In this document: positions 51,901-61,200 of the stretch, piece by piece
Layout: the number at the start of each line of letters is the position of its first letter
Position numbering within the stretch: the first letter of the stretch is position 1
Source: Nymphalis io
Lineage: Eukaryota > Arthropoda > Insecta > Lepidoptera > Nymphalidae
NCBI RefSeq assembly: GCF_905147045.1
Contig: NC_065918.1
Location: forward strand, 16,554,001-16,618,000
Length of the DNA: 64,000 bases
Direction: 5' to 3'
Program-made: the position numbers and the translations under genes
Notes under the pieces: generated by a model
Database searches by the model: none
What the model was told of the DNA's origin: nothing
What the model saw: only the letters and a program-made list of their open reading frames with translations

Positions 51901-53493
51901 TATAATCATATGTATGCAAATCAACTTGTTACATAAATAATAATATATAACTGAAGATAGAAAGTAGCTACTGAGTTTCTTTCCAGTCATCTCGGTATAA
52001 CCTCCATTACAACCTACATTATAACCTCCATTACAACCTTACAGTTATAGCTCTTATTAAATGAAATCTAAGCCACCGTGATTCAAAAGTAACCTTGTTG
52101 AATACTTTGAATTTGGTATTATTTCAAATTACAATATATGACATTTAAATATATTATTGTATTCATATAGATTTGTAAAGAACAGTGAAAGGATACTTTA
52201 CTTATATTATTAGAAGTAATTTATTATTCTTATATTTAGAAACCTAAAAAAGTATAGTATTAATTTTTATTAAAATTTACTAGCCTTCAAGTAATTTTTA
52301 TTTCTTGTCTTGTTAGGTACCAAATCCAGTAGTTTGTCTATTGTAGAGGAAGTTCTCATGTCCAGCCAAACTATGGCGTTATGAAGTGGTTTCCCGGTAT
52401 ATCTATCCCAGACGATCGTAGTCTCTCTCTGATTGGTTACACCCACTGCTATTATATCCTGAGAACGTAATAGTAAATTAAAACATAACACATATTTTTT
52501 ATGTGTGTTTAGAATTCACTTGTATTTTAAATATTTTAGAAATACAAGTTTACTGTGTGAGTGTTTAAAAACATAGACATACTTTTTTTTTAATACTATT
52601 ATATAATATTTTTATATAAAGCAATTATTAAAAAATATGTGTTTATATGACAAAATAACCATATCCATAAATAGATTTATATCAAGTATAAATCATGGAA
52701 AATTGGGTGACCAGTGTTATAAAACTAACTGCAATGTAACATTCTTGATAGAGGTTTATTTTGTAAGAGATATTAGCCATTCTTTAGATTGACAAAATCA
52801 TTTGAATATGGGATGTAATTAATTGGGTCATTACACTGACAAAAACTTGTACTGTATTTTATTGGTAATTTTATAAATTATTACAAAAGGCATATTGCAT
52901 AAGTATATTAAAATGTTATATAATTTTGAATGAATGACAGTTTAAAAAAATTGTCAATACTTAATAAATTATAAATGTTTTATATGACTACTTACAGCAC
53001 AAAATCAAACAATTATTACATTTATATGATTTTTTTGTTGAAAAAAATACATAACTACAAACTAGCCTTAAACAAAGCTGTGCATAACGTATTAACCCAC
53101 TAGTATTAATTAACAGTATTGAATAACACATCTTTGGGTATAAATTATTGAAGTTTGATAATCAATACTTTTATTTAGAAAACATTTATATTGTAAAGTA
53201 TGTAATATATATATATTTTAATTAATGATTAACGTGTATATTTATTTCACCTTCGGTTTTCCGCCTAAGGCCAAAAGTTGCTCCACAGCTTTTGTTATGC
53301 AAGTGATTACAACTTCTAAGATCGCGTTGGGGTCCTGTTCCACCCATCCTTCTTGAGGAAAACATTGTTCCAGTTCCTTCTGGTGCACCGCCACCACCTC
53401 ACATGAATTAGCTTTAAATATAATAAATCTCGCACTCGAGGTTCCTTCATCAATTGCTCCGATTAATGGACCGAATTTACCATATTCTGTCAT
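45705..53493 (-). CDS. Gk: Glycerol kinase, complete eight-exon gene
   Basis: Phosphorylates glycerol with ATP to glycerol 3-phosphate in the cytosol or at the outer mitochondrial membrane, feeding lipid synthesis and the glycerophosphate shuttle. Exons on the minus strand: 53493-53251, 52458-52285, 50856-50709, 50145-49994, 49132-48884, 48368-48199, 47671-47536, 45977-45705. They join in frame to 514 residues, the usual size for the family. Visible motifs: DEGTSSAR (15-22, phosphate loop), TNQRETT (89-95, glycerol-binding Arg-Glu at 92-93), [13 protein letters not shown] (149-161, fits FGGY signature 1), [13 protein letters not shown] (256-268, catalytic Asp260), YGTGCF (280-285), a match to FGGY signature 2 starting at Gly379, and DGGMTSN (426-432). 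No frameshift, stop or missing key residue. Intron 2 uses a GC donor. Lepidoptera can have several Gk copies; I cannot say which paralog this is. Confidence 0.96.
47291..47512 (+). repeat. Family E repeat in Gk intron 7
   Basis: A GC-richer block with a CGCTGG ... CCAGCG fold (47305-47310, 47403-47408), then GGTACCCTTTACGTCTTAAC and CGCCACGGGATCGCTTTAGC. Shares all of this with 8871-8985. Class unknown. Not coding; a frame through it is chance. Confidence 0.6.
47536..47671 (-). CDS. Gk: Glycerol kinase exon 7 (residues 379-424)
   Basis: Acceptor ...TTTTTCCAG. The first base completes the glycine that starts FGGY signature 2 (G-V-I-C-G-I, seven residues, then H-I-V-K-A-A-L-E). It continues with [14 protein letters not shown] and ends LVK before GTAATA, phase 0. 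Confidence 0.95.
47850..48130 (+). mobile_element. Family B SINE in Gk intron 6
   Basis: Head GACGAGCCGGTTGGCGGAGT (box A-like), box B-like GGTTCGTTTCC, then the same body as 28197-28468 and an ATT-repeat tail. It opposes Gk in strand. No clear target duplication. Confidence 0.85.
48199..48368 (-). CDS. Gk: Glycerol kinase exon 6 (residues 323-378 and part of 379)
   Basis: Acceptor ...ATTTTAAG, then [14 protein letters not shown] and [15 protein letters not shown], the conserved hinge and ATP-domain segment. It ends GCTAGGGG before GTAAGG, leaving two bases of a glycine codon (phase 2). Confidence 0.95.
48884..49132 (-). CDS. Gk: Glycerol kinase exon 5 (residues 240-322)
   Basis: The largest internal exon, with 83 codons and phase 0 at both ends. 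It carries the catalytic block [13 protein letters not shown] (Asp260 as general base by family analogy), YGTGCF (280-285) and [11 protein letters not shown]. Acceptor ...AATTTACAG, donor GTGAGC after ALEGS. Open sequence upstream of the acceptor, up to about 49348, is intron and part of a SINE, not coding. Confidence 0.96.
49288..49666 (+). mobile_element. Family C: tRNA-derived SINE, full length, in Gk intron 4
   Basis: Head GACTGCTTCGTTGGTCTAGT contains a box A-like TGGTCTAGTGGC. A box B-like GGTTCAATTCC lies about 45 bases on. Body markers are GGGTTTTTCTGTCAGAAAAT and CCTCCGAAAGCACGTAAAGC; it ends with a TATTATTATT tail. TATATTGAAATT flanks it exactly (49276-49287, 49667-49678), a perfect 12-bp target duplication. 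It opposes Gk in strand and lies 155 bases upstream (on the gene) of the exon 5 acceptor. Confidence 0.88.
49994..50145 (-). CDS. Gk: Glycerol kinase exon 4 (residues 189-239)
   Basis: Acceptor ...TTTCCACAG. The first two bases complete the split glycine. It encodes [18 protein letters not shown], one of the most conserved blocks in animal glycerol kinases, then a stretch ending PEIKSSSE. The donor is GTAAGT, a perfect consensus. Confidence 0.95.
50175..50400 (+). pseudogene. RTE/LINE C-terminal remnant in Gk intron 3
   Basis: Plus-strand reading [20 protein letters not shown] then KASGRI resembles the GRPPxRWxDDxxKxAG block at the end of RTE-type LINE polymerases. It continues with a decayed [17 protein letters not shown] tail. 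One in-frame stop follows SGRI. Short and diverged, with no tail or target duplication seen. Confidence 0.5.
50505..50640 (-). mobile_element. Family M fragment in Gk intron 3
   Basis: GGGTTGGTGGATATACACAT, GATGTTTTCCTTTACATGAG and ATGAATTATAAGACACAAAT match the reverse of the family body with gaps. Confidence 0.6.
50709..50856 (-). CDS. Gk: Glycerol kinase exon 3 (residues 140-188 and first base of 189)
   Basis: Acceptor ...GATTGTAG, then [11 protein letters not shown] and KLRWLSDN, which contains FGGY signature 1 and the conserved Tyr149 near the glycerol site. It ends TGGAATTTAACAG before GTATAT, leaving one base of a glycine codon. PLCGLP continues directly from ...NYLK of exon 2 with family-typical spacing, which is the main support for the GC donor upstream. 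Confidence 0.94.
50974..51269 (-). mobile_element. Family A element in Gk intron 2
   Basis: Close to the 17516-17810 copy along its length. TATAGTGTTTT lies on both sides (50963-50973, 51270-51280), an exact 11-bp target duplication. Its A tail is on the Gk sense strand, where an A-rich run near CTATTCTATAAAA could act as a weak poly(A) site. Confidence 0.88.
51997..52039. repeat. Two-copy tandem repeat in Gk intron 2
   Basis: ATAACCTCCATTACAACCT occurs twice, 24 bases apart (51997 and 52021). Confidence 0.85.
52283..52284 (-). other. Non-canonical GC splice donor, Gk intron 2
   Basis: TTGAAG|GCTAGTAAAT reads as a GC donor (usual form AG|GCAAGT). The acceptor is the ordinary GATTGTAG at 50857. 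Only this boundary joins ...NYLK to PLCGLP in frame and without a length change. Confidence 0.8.
52285..52458 (-). CDS. Gk: Glycerol kinase exon 2 (residues 82-139)
   Basis: Follows acceptor ...TTCTCAG and opens with [14 protein letters not shown], the glycerol-binding segment, then WLDMRT (112-117). The 58 codons are phase 0 at both ends. The 3' boundary is unusual: the frame needs the exon to end at TTGAAG, followed by GCTAGTAAAT, a GC donor. The GT four bases further on would give phase 1, which does not fit exon 3. Confidence 0.93.
53251..53493 (-). CDS. Gk: Glycerol kinase exon 1 (residues 1-81)
   Basis: Starts at the first ATG of the open frame, preceded by TACTGAAA and an AT-rich leader. 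The initiator Met is 14 residues before the DEGTSSAR phosphate-binding loop, the normal spacing, so this start is well supported. It also encodes QEGWVEQDP (47-55), a hallmark of glycerol kinases. The exon ends in phase 0 at ...CCGAAG followed by the donor GTGAAA. No TATA box is obvious upstream; the promoter was not identified. Confidence 0.95.
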
Positions 53494-55482
53494 TTTCAGT
53501 ACACTAACTATATCGCAGAATAAACTATTTTCTAATAAACGTATTATCTAATTGCACTTTGATCGCTAACGCTAAGTTAAATAAACAACATGGTTAAAAT
53601 ATTTATCTGTTTTTGACAACCAATAAAGTGACATTGAAAATTGAAGTTAAAACTAGAATGGAGGTTTTTCCCGTTTGTTTTGACTTATATAAAATGATAC
53701 CTGATGGGAATTAAAAGAAACACAATATTATTAATAAAAATATATAATCAGATTCTTTACTGAATTTTATTTGTTTCACGCTTACGTTGAATTTTTTTGA
53801 CATTCATTGGGCTGTCCATTAGCTTAATTATTGGATAACCCCAGAGCGAAAATCTCAAAATATAAGATTTGTCATAAAAATTAAAGGAACTAAATTTAAG
53901 TTTACTATGTTAATTAAAAGGAGTAAAATATAAAACGAATACTAAATCTTTTTTTTAAAGGGAATATTTTATGAATTTAAATACATTCATTGAGAAGCTT
54001 TGTGATTTAATAACTTGATCCAGCTCGCTATAACAATCCCCTCAAAAAAGTTTAAACAGATAGCTGCTTTTTAGCTAACTTTATTAGGCAGTGACGGAAA
54101 ATTAGACAGTTGATTATAATGTATATACATATCTTAAACTGAGCAAATGGCTCTTTTTCCACTGTATATTCCACAATCCCGTTCGGATAATGCGGAGTAC
54201 GAAATATCTACTAAAAACTACTCTTCTGTTAAGTCCTTAGTTAAATTATAAAGAATAATTGATACAAAAAATGTAAATATGTGAGAAAATAGCATAAATA
54301 ATACGAGACAATCATAAACCAGAAATACCTACTATGCGATCAGTATGATAATAAATTATTAAATTTATAATAAAACGATTTTAGGTAAAAAGTTCTTTAG
54401 CTTTAAATATTTTTTTAAAGTAATTTAGGTTTAATATTGTCATGATTATTTAGTTAATAAATTATAATGCAATAATATATAGTAAGCATCTCAATAATCA
54501 AAAAAAATAAACATCAAATAATCTCCTTATTTTTCTTACGTATAATCATTTATCGTGAGTAGGTTCTGATAGATATTCACATTATAATTTTATCTGACAA
54601 TGATAATCACATGGTTTGTGCGAAGAAAAATATTTTTTTCTGAATTAATAAAATACCTAATACTACAAATAAGACAACATTAATTTACAACACTTAACTG
54701 TATGTCATCCTTAAAAACAACTTATTTTTTATACTAAATCATAAACATGCCATAAATAACCTAGGTAGGTACTTCAAATGTGCATGTACTCTCACATAGA
54801 AAAAAAAATGCTAATTATTGATTATAATCACTATTTCGACGCGATTCAAAACAATACCTATGTACCTACATTATATTATGTAGTTTAAAAAATAAAACAC
54901 ATTTGATAATCTGAAAAGTATTTAATTATTATAAAACTAAGTTTGACAAGGCTTGAAACTGTATCTTTAGATAACTACCACCTATATTTTTTCATAACAG
55001 CTATAAAAATTATAATAAGCTATAAATACTATAGTTTAAAAATCTGAAAATGTATTGTAAAACAGTAGCTATTGTGTTAATTTATTTGTTAAAATATTAA
55101 GAAATTTAAAAAATATTAATTATTGTTGTATTATATGCACACTTAATCTACAATATTGTATTAACGGTTATACCTAATATATAGGTACTAACTGGTTTAT
55201 TTCTGGCTTGTATTTTTGATGAAAAAAATATTTCGTTTAGATGAATTTTGCAAGTGCTGTATGCGTTTTAAGCAACACTTAACTAGGCTAGCGCGCACAG
55301 ACTACTTTGTTGTCGTGACTGTTTCGTCGCTCTTATCAAGTCCGTGGATATGTATGGAGATGCGCTCATGTTACGACAAAAAATTTGGGTGACATTTATG
55401 TATGCCGACCACTCAACAAGCCCGTGACAAAACTGTCACCGCGCCGTGAACTTTTCATAGCAGCGCGCGCACGGGTTAAAAA
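53494..55482. other. Upstream of Gk: AT-rich, no core promoter recognised
   Basis: The Gk promoter should lie in the first few hundred bases. No TATA box or clear initiator is seen. 55250-55480 is CpG-richer (GCGCGCACAGACTAC, GCAGCGCGCGCACGGG) and leads into the fold-back element. Confidence 0.4.
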
Positions 55483-56152
55483 ATGTCAGTATACGCGTTG
55501 TTTGTCGTCATTTGCATTCCAACGGTCGACTTTAGCGCACAATTAAAAAAAAGATAAATATTCTGTAATTACAAACAAAAATCAAATCAAATTAAAATCT
55601 TAATTTCTTATTTGATTTATTTATTTAATAATTTGCTTATAGACGTGTTTTTTCAAATCCATATGTGTATATGAGTGTTGGAAGTTTGATGAATTATTTC
55701 GTACTTTAGGACCTGCATTAACTTTTATGTCCTTTCAACTTTTTCTCATAAAATGCTGACCTCTTTTTCACTTCTTCTATAAGCAAATTCTTAAATAAAT
55801 AAATCAAATAAAAATTCAAAATTTTGTTACATTTTTGTTTATATTTACAGAATATTTATCTTTTTTTAAACTCAGTTATATATTTTGTTATTTAAGTTAA
55901 AAGTTTTTTTTTGTTAATTAGAGATTTTTTTTAATGTTAAGCCAGCTTATAATTGTTATATATTTTGGTGCACTATTTTTATATAAACAATAAGAAAATG
56001 TTTAACTTAATATATATCCTAATTAATAAGCATTATCATTATCATCTTCAGTAGTGATAATAATTTGCGGAGATGTTTATGGCATTTTGCGTGCGCTAAA
56101 GTCGCAGACGGAATGCAAATGTCGACAAACTTCGCGTAGGGCGACATTATCT
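55483..56152. mobile_element. Large imperfect fold-back element, about 670 bp
   Basis: The left outer arm (about 55483-55543) contains GTTTGTCGTCATTTGCATTC and GACTTTAGCGCAC. The right outer arm (56092-56152), reversed, contains GTTTGTCGACATTTGCATTC and GACTTTAGCGCAC. A second inner pair matches about 55545-55650 with the reverse of 55778-55872 (AAAAAAAGATAAATATTCTG, TTTGATTTATTTATTTAA). The right side holds about 220 extra bases between the two arm pairs. Confidence 0.6.
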
Positions 56153-56363
56153 ATATTTTATAAAATAACAATAAATTATTATAAAACAACGATAAATAGA
56201 TATAAAACCTAATAACCGTATTCTACAATTTTAAAAATAGACATGTATCCAAATAATTTTCCGATACAAGTCACTTCAAACTCATATAATAAAACTACGC
56301 TTCTCCGCTGGATGAGGAGCCCCTCCCCCCCCCCCATATCTGGGGGAATGGTATCGTTCGTTT

Positions 56364-56620
56364 TTATCGATAAAAGCAACCCTTTTCGACCCCAAATTCG
56401 AGATGCGAATTTCTAATGCGATCCCAAAGCTGTAACCTTATGTACTGTAACACGGTGAACACTAGATTGCGTTTCGTCAAAGGCGCGATGCCAAACAATA
56501 GCTCCAAGTTGTACATGGTATCTTTAGTAACACGGAACCGACTTTGAAACTGGTTATTATCATATTTTTCAAAAGCGTTCAACTTTTCTTTATTCCTACG
56601 ACTGCTACGAGATGTCGTTT
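56364..56620 (-). pseudogene. PIF/Harbinger (HARBI1-like) transposase N-terminal fragment
   Basis: Reads RRNKEKLNAFEKYDNNQF, SRFRVTKDTMYNLELLFGIA and PLTKRNLVFTVLQYIRLQL. This matches the N-terminal N-A-F-x-x-Y-x-x-x-x-F-x-x-R-F-R-x-T-K-x-T pattern of Harbinger nuclease-like transposases. The frame then runs off into unrelated residues and a stop, and no DDE catalytic part is present. The fragment may belong with the fold-back element at 55483-56152, but the two are not joined. Confidence 0.65.
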
Positions 56621-56824
56621 AATCATCCGAAAATGAAGAAAACTTAATTTTTAAAACTTATGTAAAACAATGAAAATAGATTTAAGATGGCTCGCAACTA
56701 CTCTCAAATTTTCACACTTCATTAAATGACGTTTCAGTATACAATTTTAGCTTTGAGTGGTTTTTAAAGGCTATTTATTTTGTGTCGCTCTCAAATTTAA
56801 GCGGTAATCAAAAGCGTTAAAAAA

Positions 56825-57086
56825 AGCCTGTAAATGTCCTACTTCGGAGCTAAGGCCTCCTTTTTTTAAGGTTTTGGAGCTTATTTCACCACACCAATGC
56901 GGGTTGGTAGAATACACATGCGACATAATTTCAGTAAAATTAAACATATGAAAGTTTCCTCACGATATTTTCCTTCACCCTCAAGCCCAAGATGAATTAT
57001 AAACACAAATTAAAAAGCTTGTCCGTTTTTGAACCCACGATCATAGGTTAAGACTAACGCGTTTTAAGCACTAGGCCATTTCGACT
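56825..57086 (-). mobile_element. Family M SINE, nearly full-length, diverged
   Basis: Same order of blocks as the copy at 17029-17360, from AGTCGAAATGGCC to GACATTTACAGGCT, with substitutions and small deletions. No clear target duplication. Confidence 0.8.
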
Positions 57087-58249
57087 CATTTTAAGTTAAC
57101 AGCTTCTCAAATAATTAAGTTGCACTAGAATATTTAAGTGACGTTTCAGTATTCAGTCGTTATTGTATTTTTTTCATATTCATTATTAATAGCCATTTAT
57201 ATGTTGCACATTCCTTTGTTTTGTATTCCTTTGTTGACTTCTTATTATTATTAAAATTATACGCGTTTCAAATGACGTATTATTTTTCAGGTTTTATATG
57301 ATGAAGAATGAAGATGATTACTAAAATGATTTCCGCTTTCCAGTCATATATTGAAATATTTACGGATCTTATTAAAAACATACATAAAATTAACAACTTA
57401 AACTCATAAGATTTAAATAATGAAACAGTTCCAGTGATCAGCAATGACGAAGTTGCTGACATAATCATTGAAATAACATAAGTATGTAATTTAAATACTG
57501 AGGTGTGAAATATGGATGTTCTAGTTTTACGTAGTAAGAACTATAAAGTTAATCAGGTCCGATTGATTCTCATACTAACCAAGCGTGACGATGTCTTCCT
57601 GACAGATTTCTCCTTCTTAAAGTAGACAAGCCAACTGCGGGTCGTACTATCATAAAAGCTTTATTTTCCGAGGCAACTAAGTTTTTTTTTTACCTGACCT
57701 GGATTTGTATGACTTGGGTCACGGAGTCTGCTGCCATATAAACTATACTACTTAATCTATGCTATAGCTGCTATAGTATCAATCTTTTTCCAAGCATATG
57801 AAGTTATTGTAAATCAAATAAATACATGTATTATTGGTAAAAAAAACACGGTTGCCATTGTATTTAAGGTTAACGAAAACTTGTAAAAAAATAAATAATA
57901 GATGTGCACATTTTTTAACGGAAATTCTTTTCTGGGTGTTTTTAGACTTTTAATAATTATTTTATCTATACAAAGCACTGTACCAATTTGGATGAAATTT
58001 CTTATGAAGTAAGCGTTACCCCTTTTTTATTCCTAACACCCGGCCCACTCCCCCTAACACACGGGCGAAAACTAGTACTAATACATTAAAATGACTCAAA
58101 TATATGTTAAATCTCTCATTACCACATTAAAGCACGACTCGAGAGTCCCATGATCACACGCAGCATCCTCTCCCACTGTCATTCGCACCCCTTTTCGCCT
58201 ACTTATGTGTTCCCAATATTATTCTTTAAATAGAACCAGTACCCTGTCC
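57087..58249. other. AT-rich, nothing coding
   Basis: 58015-58075 carries the CACACGGGCGAAAACTAGT motif shared with 28655-28690. No gene seen. Confidence 0.45.
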
Positions 58250-61200
58250 CCTATTATTTATTATACTACTTTTATATATACTTTTACCATGTAATAAATA
58301 TATTATGCATTAGAACAATTCAGTACCTAAGACAGAGTGATTAGACATTATTATTAAATATAACTAAAATACGCTTCTCCTTAGAAGTTTTTAATTTGTG
58401 CACATCCAACATTAACTGCATCCATAACCACTGAAATCGTTACTTCATATAATAATAAATAAATAATGTATAGTTTATCTTCAGCAATATCGTTCATATA
58501 TTATTGTATAATATTAAAAGATAAAACACAAAAATAGCAAATGCAATAATTCCTATAGCTCTTAGGAATATGCCAATAACATCAGTTATTTCGGATATTT
58601 ACATTTTGCAATTCAATATTCCTTTAACATAATGGACGATCTATATCGAAATATATTTTCAATTGTTTAGACTAAATTAATTTAATTAATAATATACATT
58701 AACTAATGTGCATATTCCATAGCAGCACAACTTCCAATTACATAAATATAACTTATACAGGGGTTGAAATTATTCTTAAACTGTAAACACTATCAACACA
58801 AACAAACGGCCTCACTTATAAAAGTTATTTTGAAATAAGTTTTTATATAAGCTACTATAAGCAATTCTGTTATTTCAATCATATGTCAAATCTTCGGTCA
58901 CATAAAGAGAAATGTTTAAAAGTGAGGCCGTATATTATCTTATTGTACATAGATGCACATAGACTTGTCAATAATTGATTATAGTTAATTTTAATTATAA
59001 TTTAGTGGATATAAAATGTAAACGAATGAACGAAACAACCTCATATTTAAAGCATAAGCTTTACATTTAATGATAAATAATATAATAATTGAATTATATT
59101 TAAAAAAAAGAAAACAATAATCGAAATATAAACTATTGTCACATTCGATTGTTATGTTTTTGTTTACATTTTATAACATGTACAACATTTCGAATTTGTC
59201 TATCGTAGCTAAAATACATTATAATATACGTGAACCGTCACAGTCAAGCTGTTTTATCAATTAATTTTAAATGACTGTACAAAATATATTCTACTACAAC
59301 ATACTTAAACAATCTCCTACGTTTATTTTTAATTTACAGTACTAATCTTATGTTTAAAAACTCCACCTCAACTTAATATATATACGTCAAATACATATAC
59401 CAACACTGACACTGACATACATTTATAAATCCTTCAAAACAAAACCGATTTTTACTAGGCTGACACATTACTCCTAATATTGACACTTGTATACTTTGAT
59501 CGTGCAATACGACAAATATGTCTGTGACGTCATTAAATTTAGTCCATATTACCTTTTTGTTGTGTAGGAAATGTCATGTCCTAGCAAGAACCGGATCGGT
59601 TGATTAAGACATATTGGTGATATAAAGCACTCTCCGCTAATAATTTAAACATTGCAGATAGTGGCCAAATAATTATCAATAATTAAACTATACGAGAATG
59701 ATATTTAAATAAAAAAGTATATATGTTGGCAACACTTGACTTTATAAAGAAAAACGTTTCAAGAACAGAATAAAATATCAGTTTAAGATTGAGCAACGAA
59801 AATTATGATATATAATAATTTTGAGATCATTTATAGAAAATATATAAACTCTCTATATAGAATAATAAAAATAAATAATGAAAACATAGATTCTTATCAT
59901 TTTATTTTGTGTTATTTACAAAATGATAAGAAATATATTGAAGACGAATAAATAAATATTTGCATTCTGACATATTTGTTTAGATAAACTAACCAATAAA
60001 TGAAATGAATGATTAATACTATTTACAGCCTATTCCAATCAGAGGTGTAAAGCGTAGCATTGATATATTATACAATACTTATTTCACTTTAATTTTACTT
60101 CCGAAGCCAACTTCGCCGCCTATTTTTCTCAAATCCATAGATTATACAGGATCTAAGTTCCGTGTTAAAGTATTTGTCTTTATGTCTATGATTGAAATGG
60201 ACTATACAGCTCTACTGGTGGTCAATTTATTGCTGAACAAAAAAAAAAACGGATTAAAAACACAGCTAAAAGTAAAATTATATATTTATACATGCTCAAG
60301 TAAATTGGGCTGTCGACAGGCAAGGTTTTTAAATTCAATTATTATACATTATTTTAATAAACTGAAGGTCTAGTCCAATTAGGATAAATTTTATTGTATG
60401 CATAATATTATGGATGTATTTTTTTTTCTTGTCATTGTATTTTTTTAATTACTGTTCAAATTGTTCAAAAAAAGAAAATTACACTTGTAAAAAAAGTTTA
60501 ATATACGACAAGAAACTTACTTGCGAAATATTGGCGAATGTAACTACATGCTTTTTATTCAATAATTTATATTTACAACAATAAATACGGCCCGAGGACA
60601 ACCTTCAAAGCGTAAATAAATATATAAGATTGCGTAAATAAAAAACTTACAAAGATTTTCTTTAATGAGTGCCAATGAATAAATTTTATATGTGGCGGCC
60701 AGTATAATGTATTTTATGGTTTTTACATTTTTTTCTTTTACTCTATTTGAAACTAATTACTAAGGGTGAAAATGCGAATATTGTGCGAATGAGATAGCAC
60801 AACGGCCGCCACTTATAACTTTTCTTTATCAGCACAGATAAAACAGACTAAATCGTATATAAACAATATTACACAATAGTGAAACAGCATAGACTAATGC
60901 ATAAAAAATGTAAATCAAGCTAAAAAAGGAATACCTAAAATCAAAGGACAGTGTTCAAAAATTATTAAAAAAAAAAACTGTTCACTTCTACGCAAGCGAG
61001 AATGCAATCACTACTCATGTACAAATATTAAATTTTCAAAATGCAAATAAACGAAAAAGTTGAGATATTTATATAAATATTCACTTCTCTTTAATTTTGA
61101 CTCAAACGTCGCTTACGTTTTAGTAAAATAACTCTTTGATACTTCATTTAACGCAGATAGCAATAAAAGTATGATCGTTCGGCAAAAAATATGAAGTAAT

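Noticed and set aside
52279..52280. Ordinary GT donor four bases beyond the GC site of Gk exon 2
   Set aside because: It leaves one extra base and puts exon 3 out of frame; no other acceptor near 50857 restores it.
56321..56347. Poly-C run with GGGGG nearby as a four-stranded DNA structure
   Set aside because: One C tract of eleven and one G tract of five do not give the four tracts needed.
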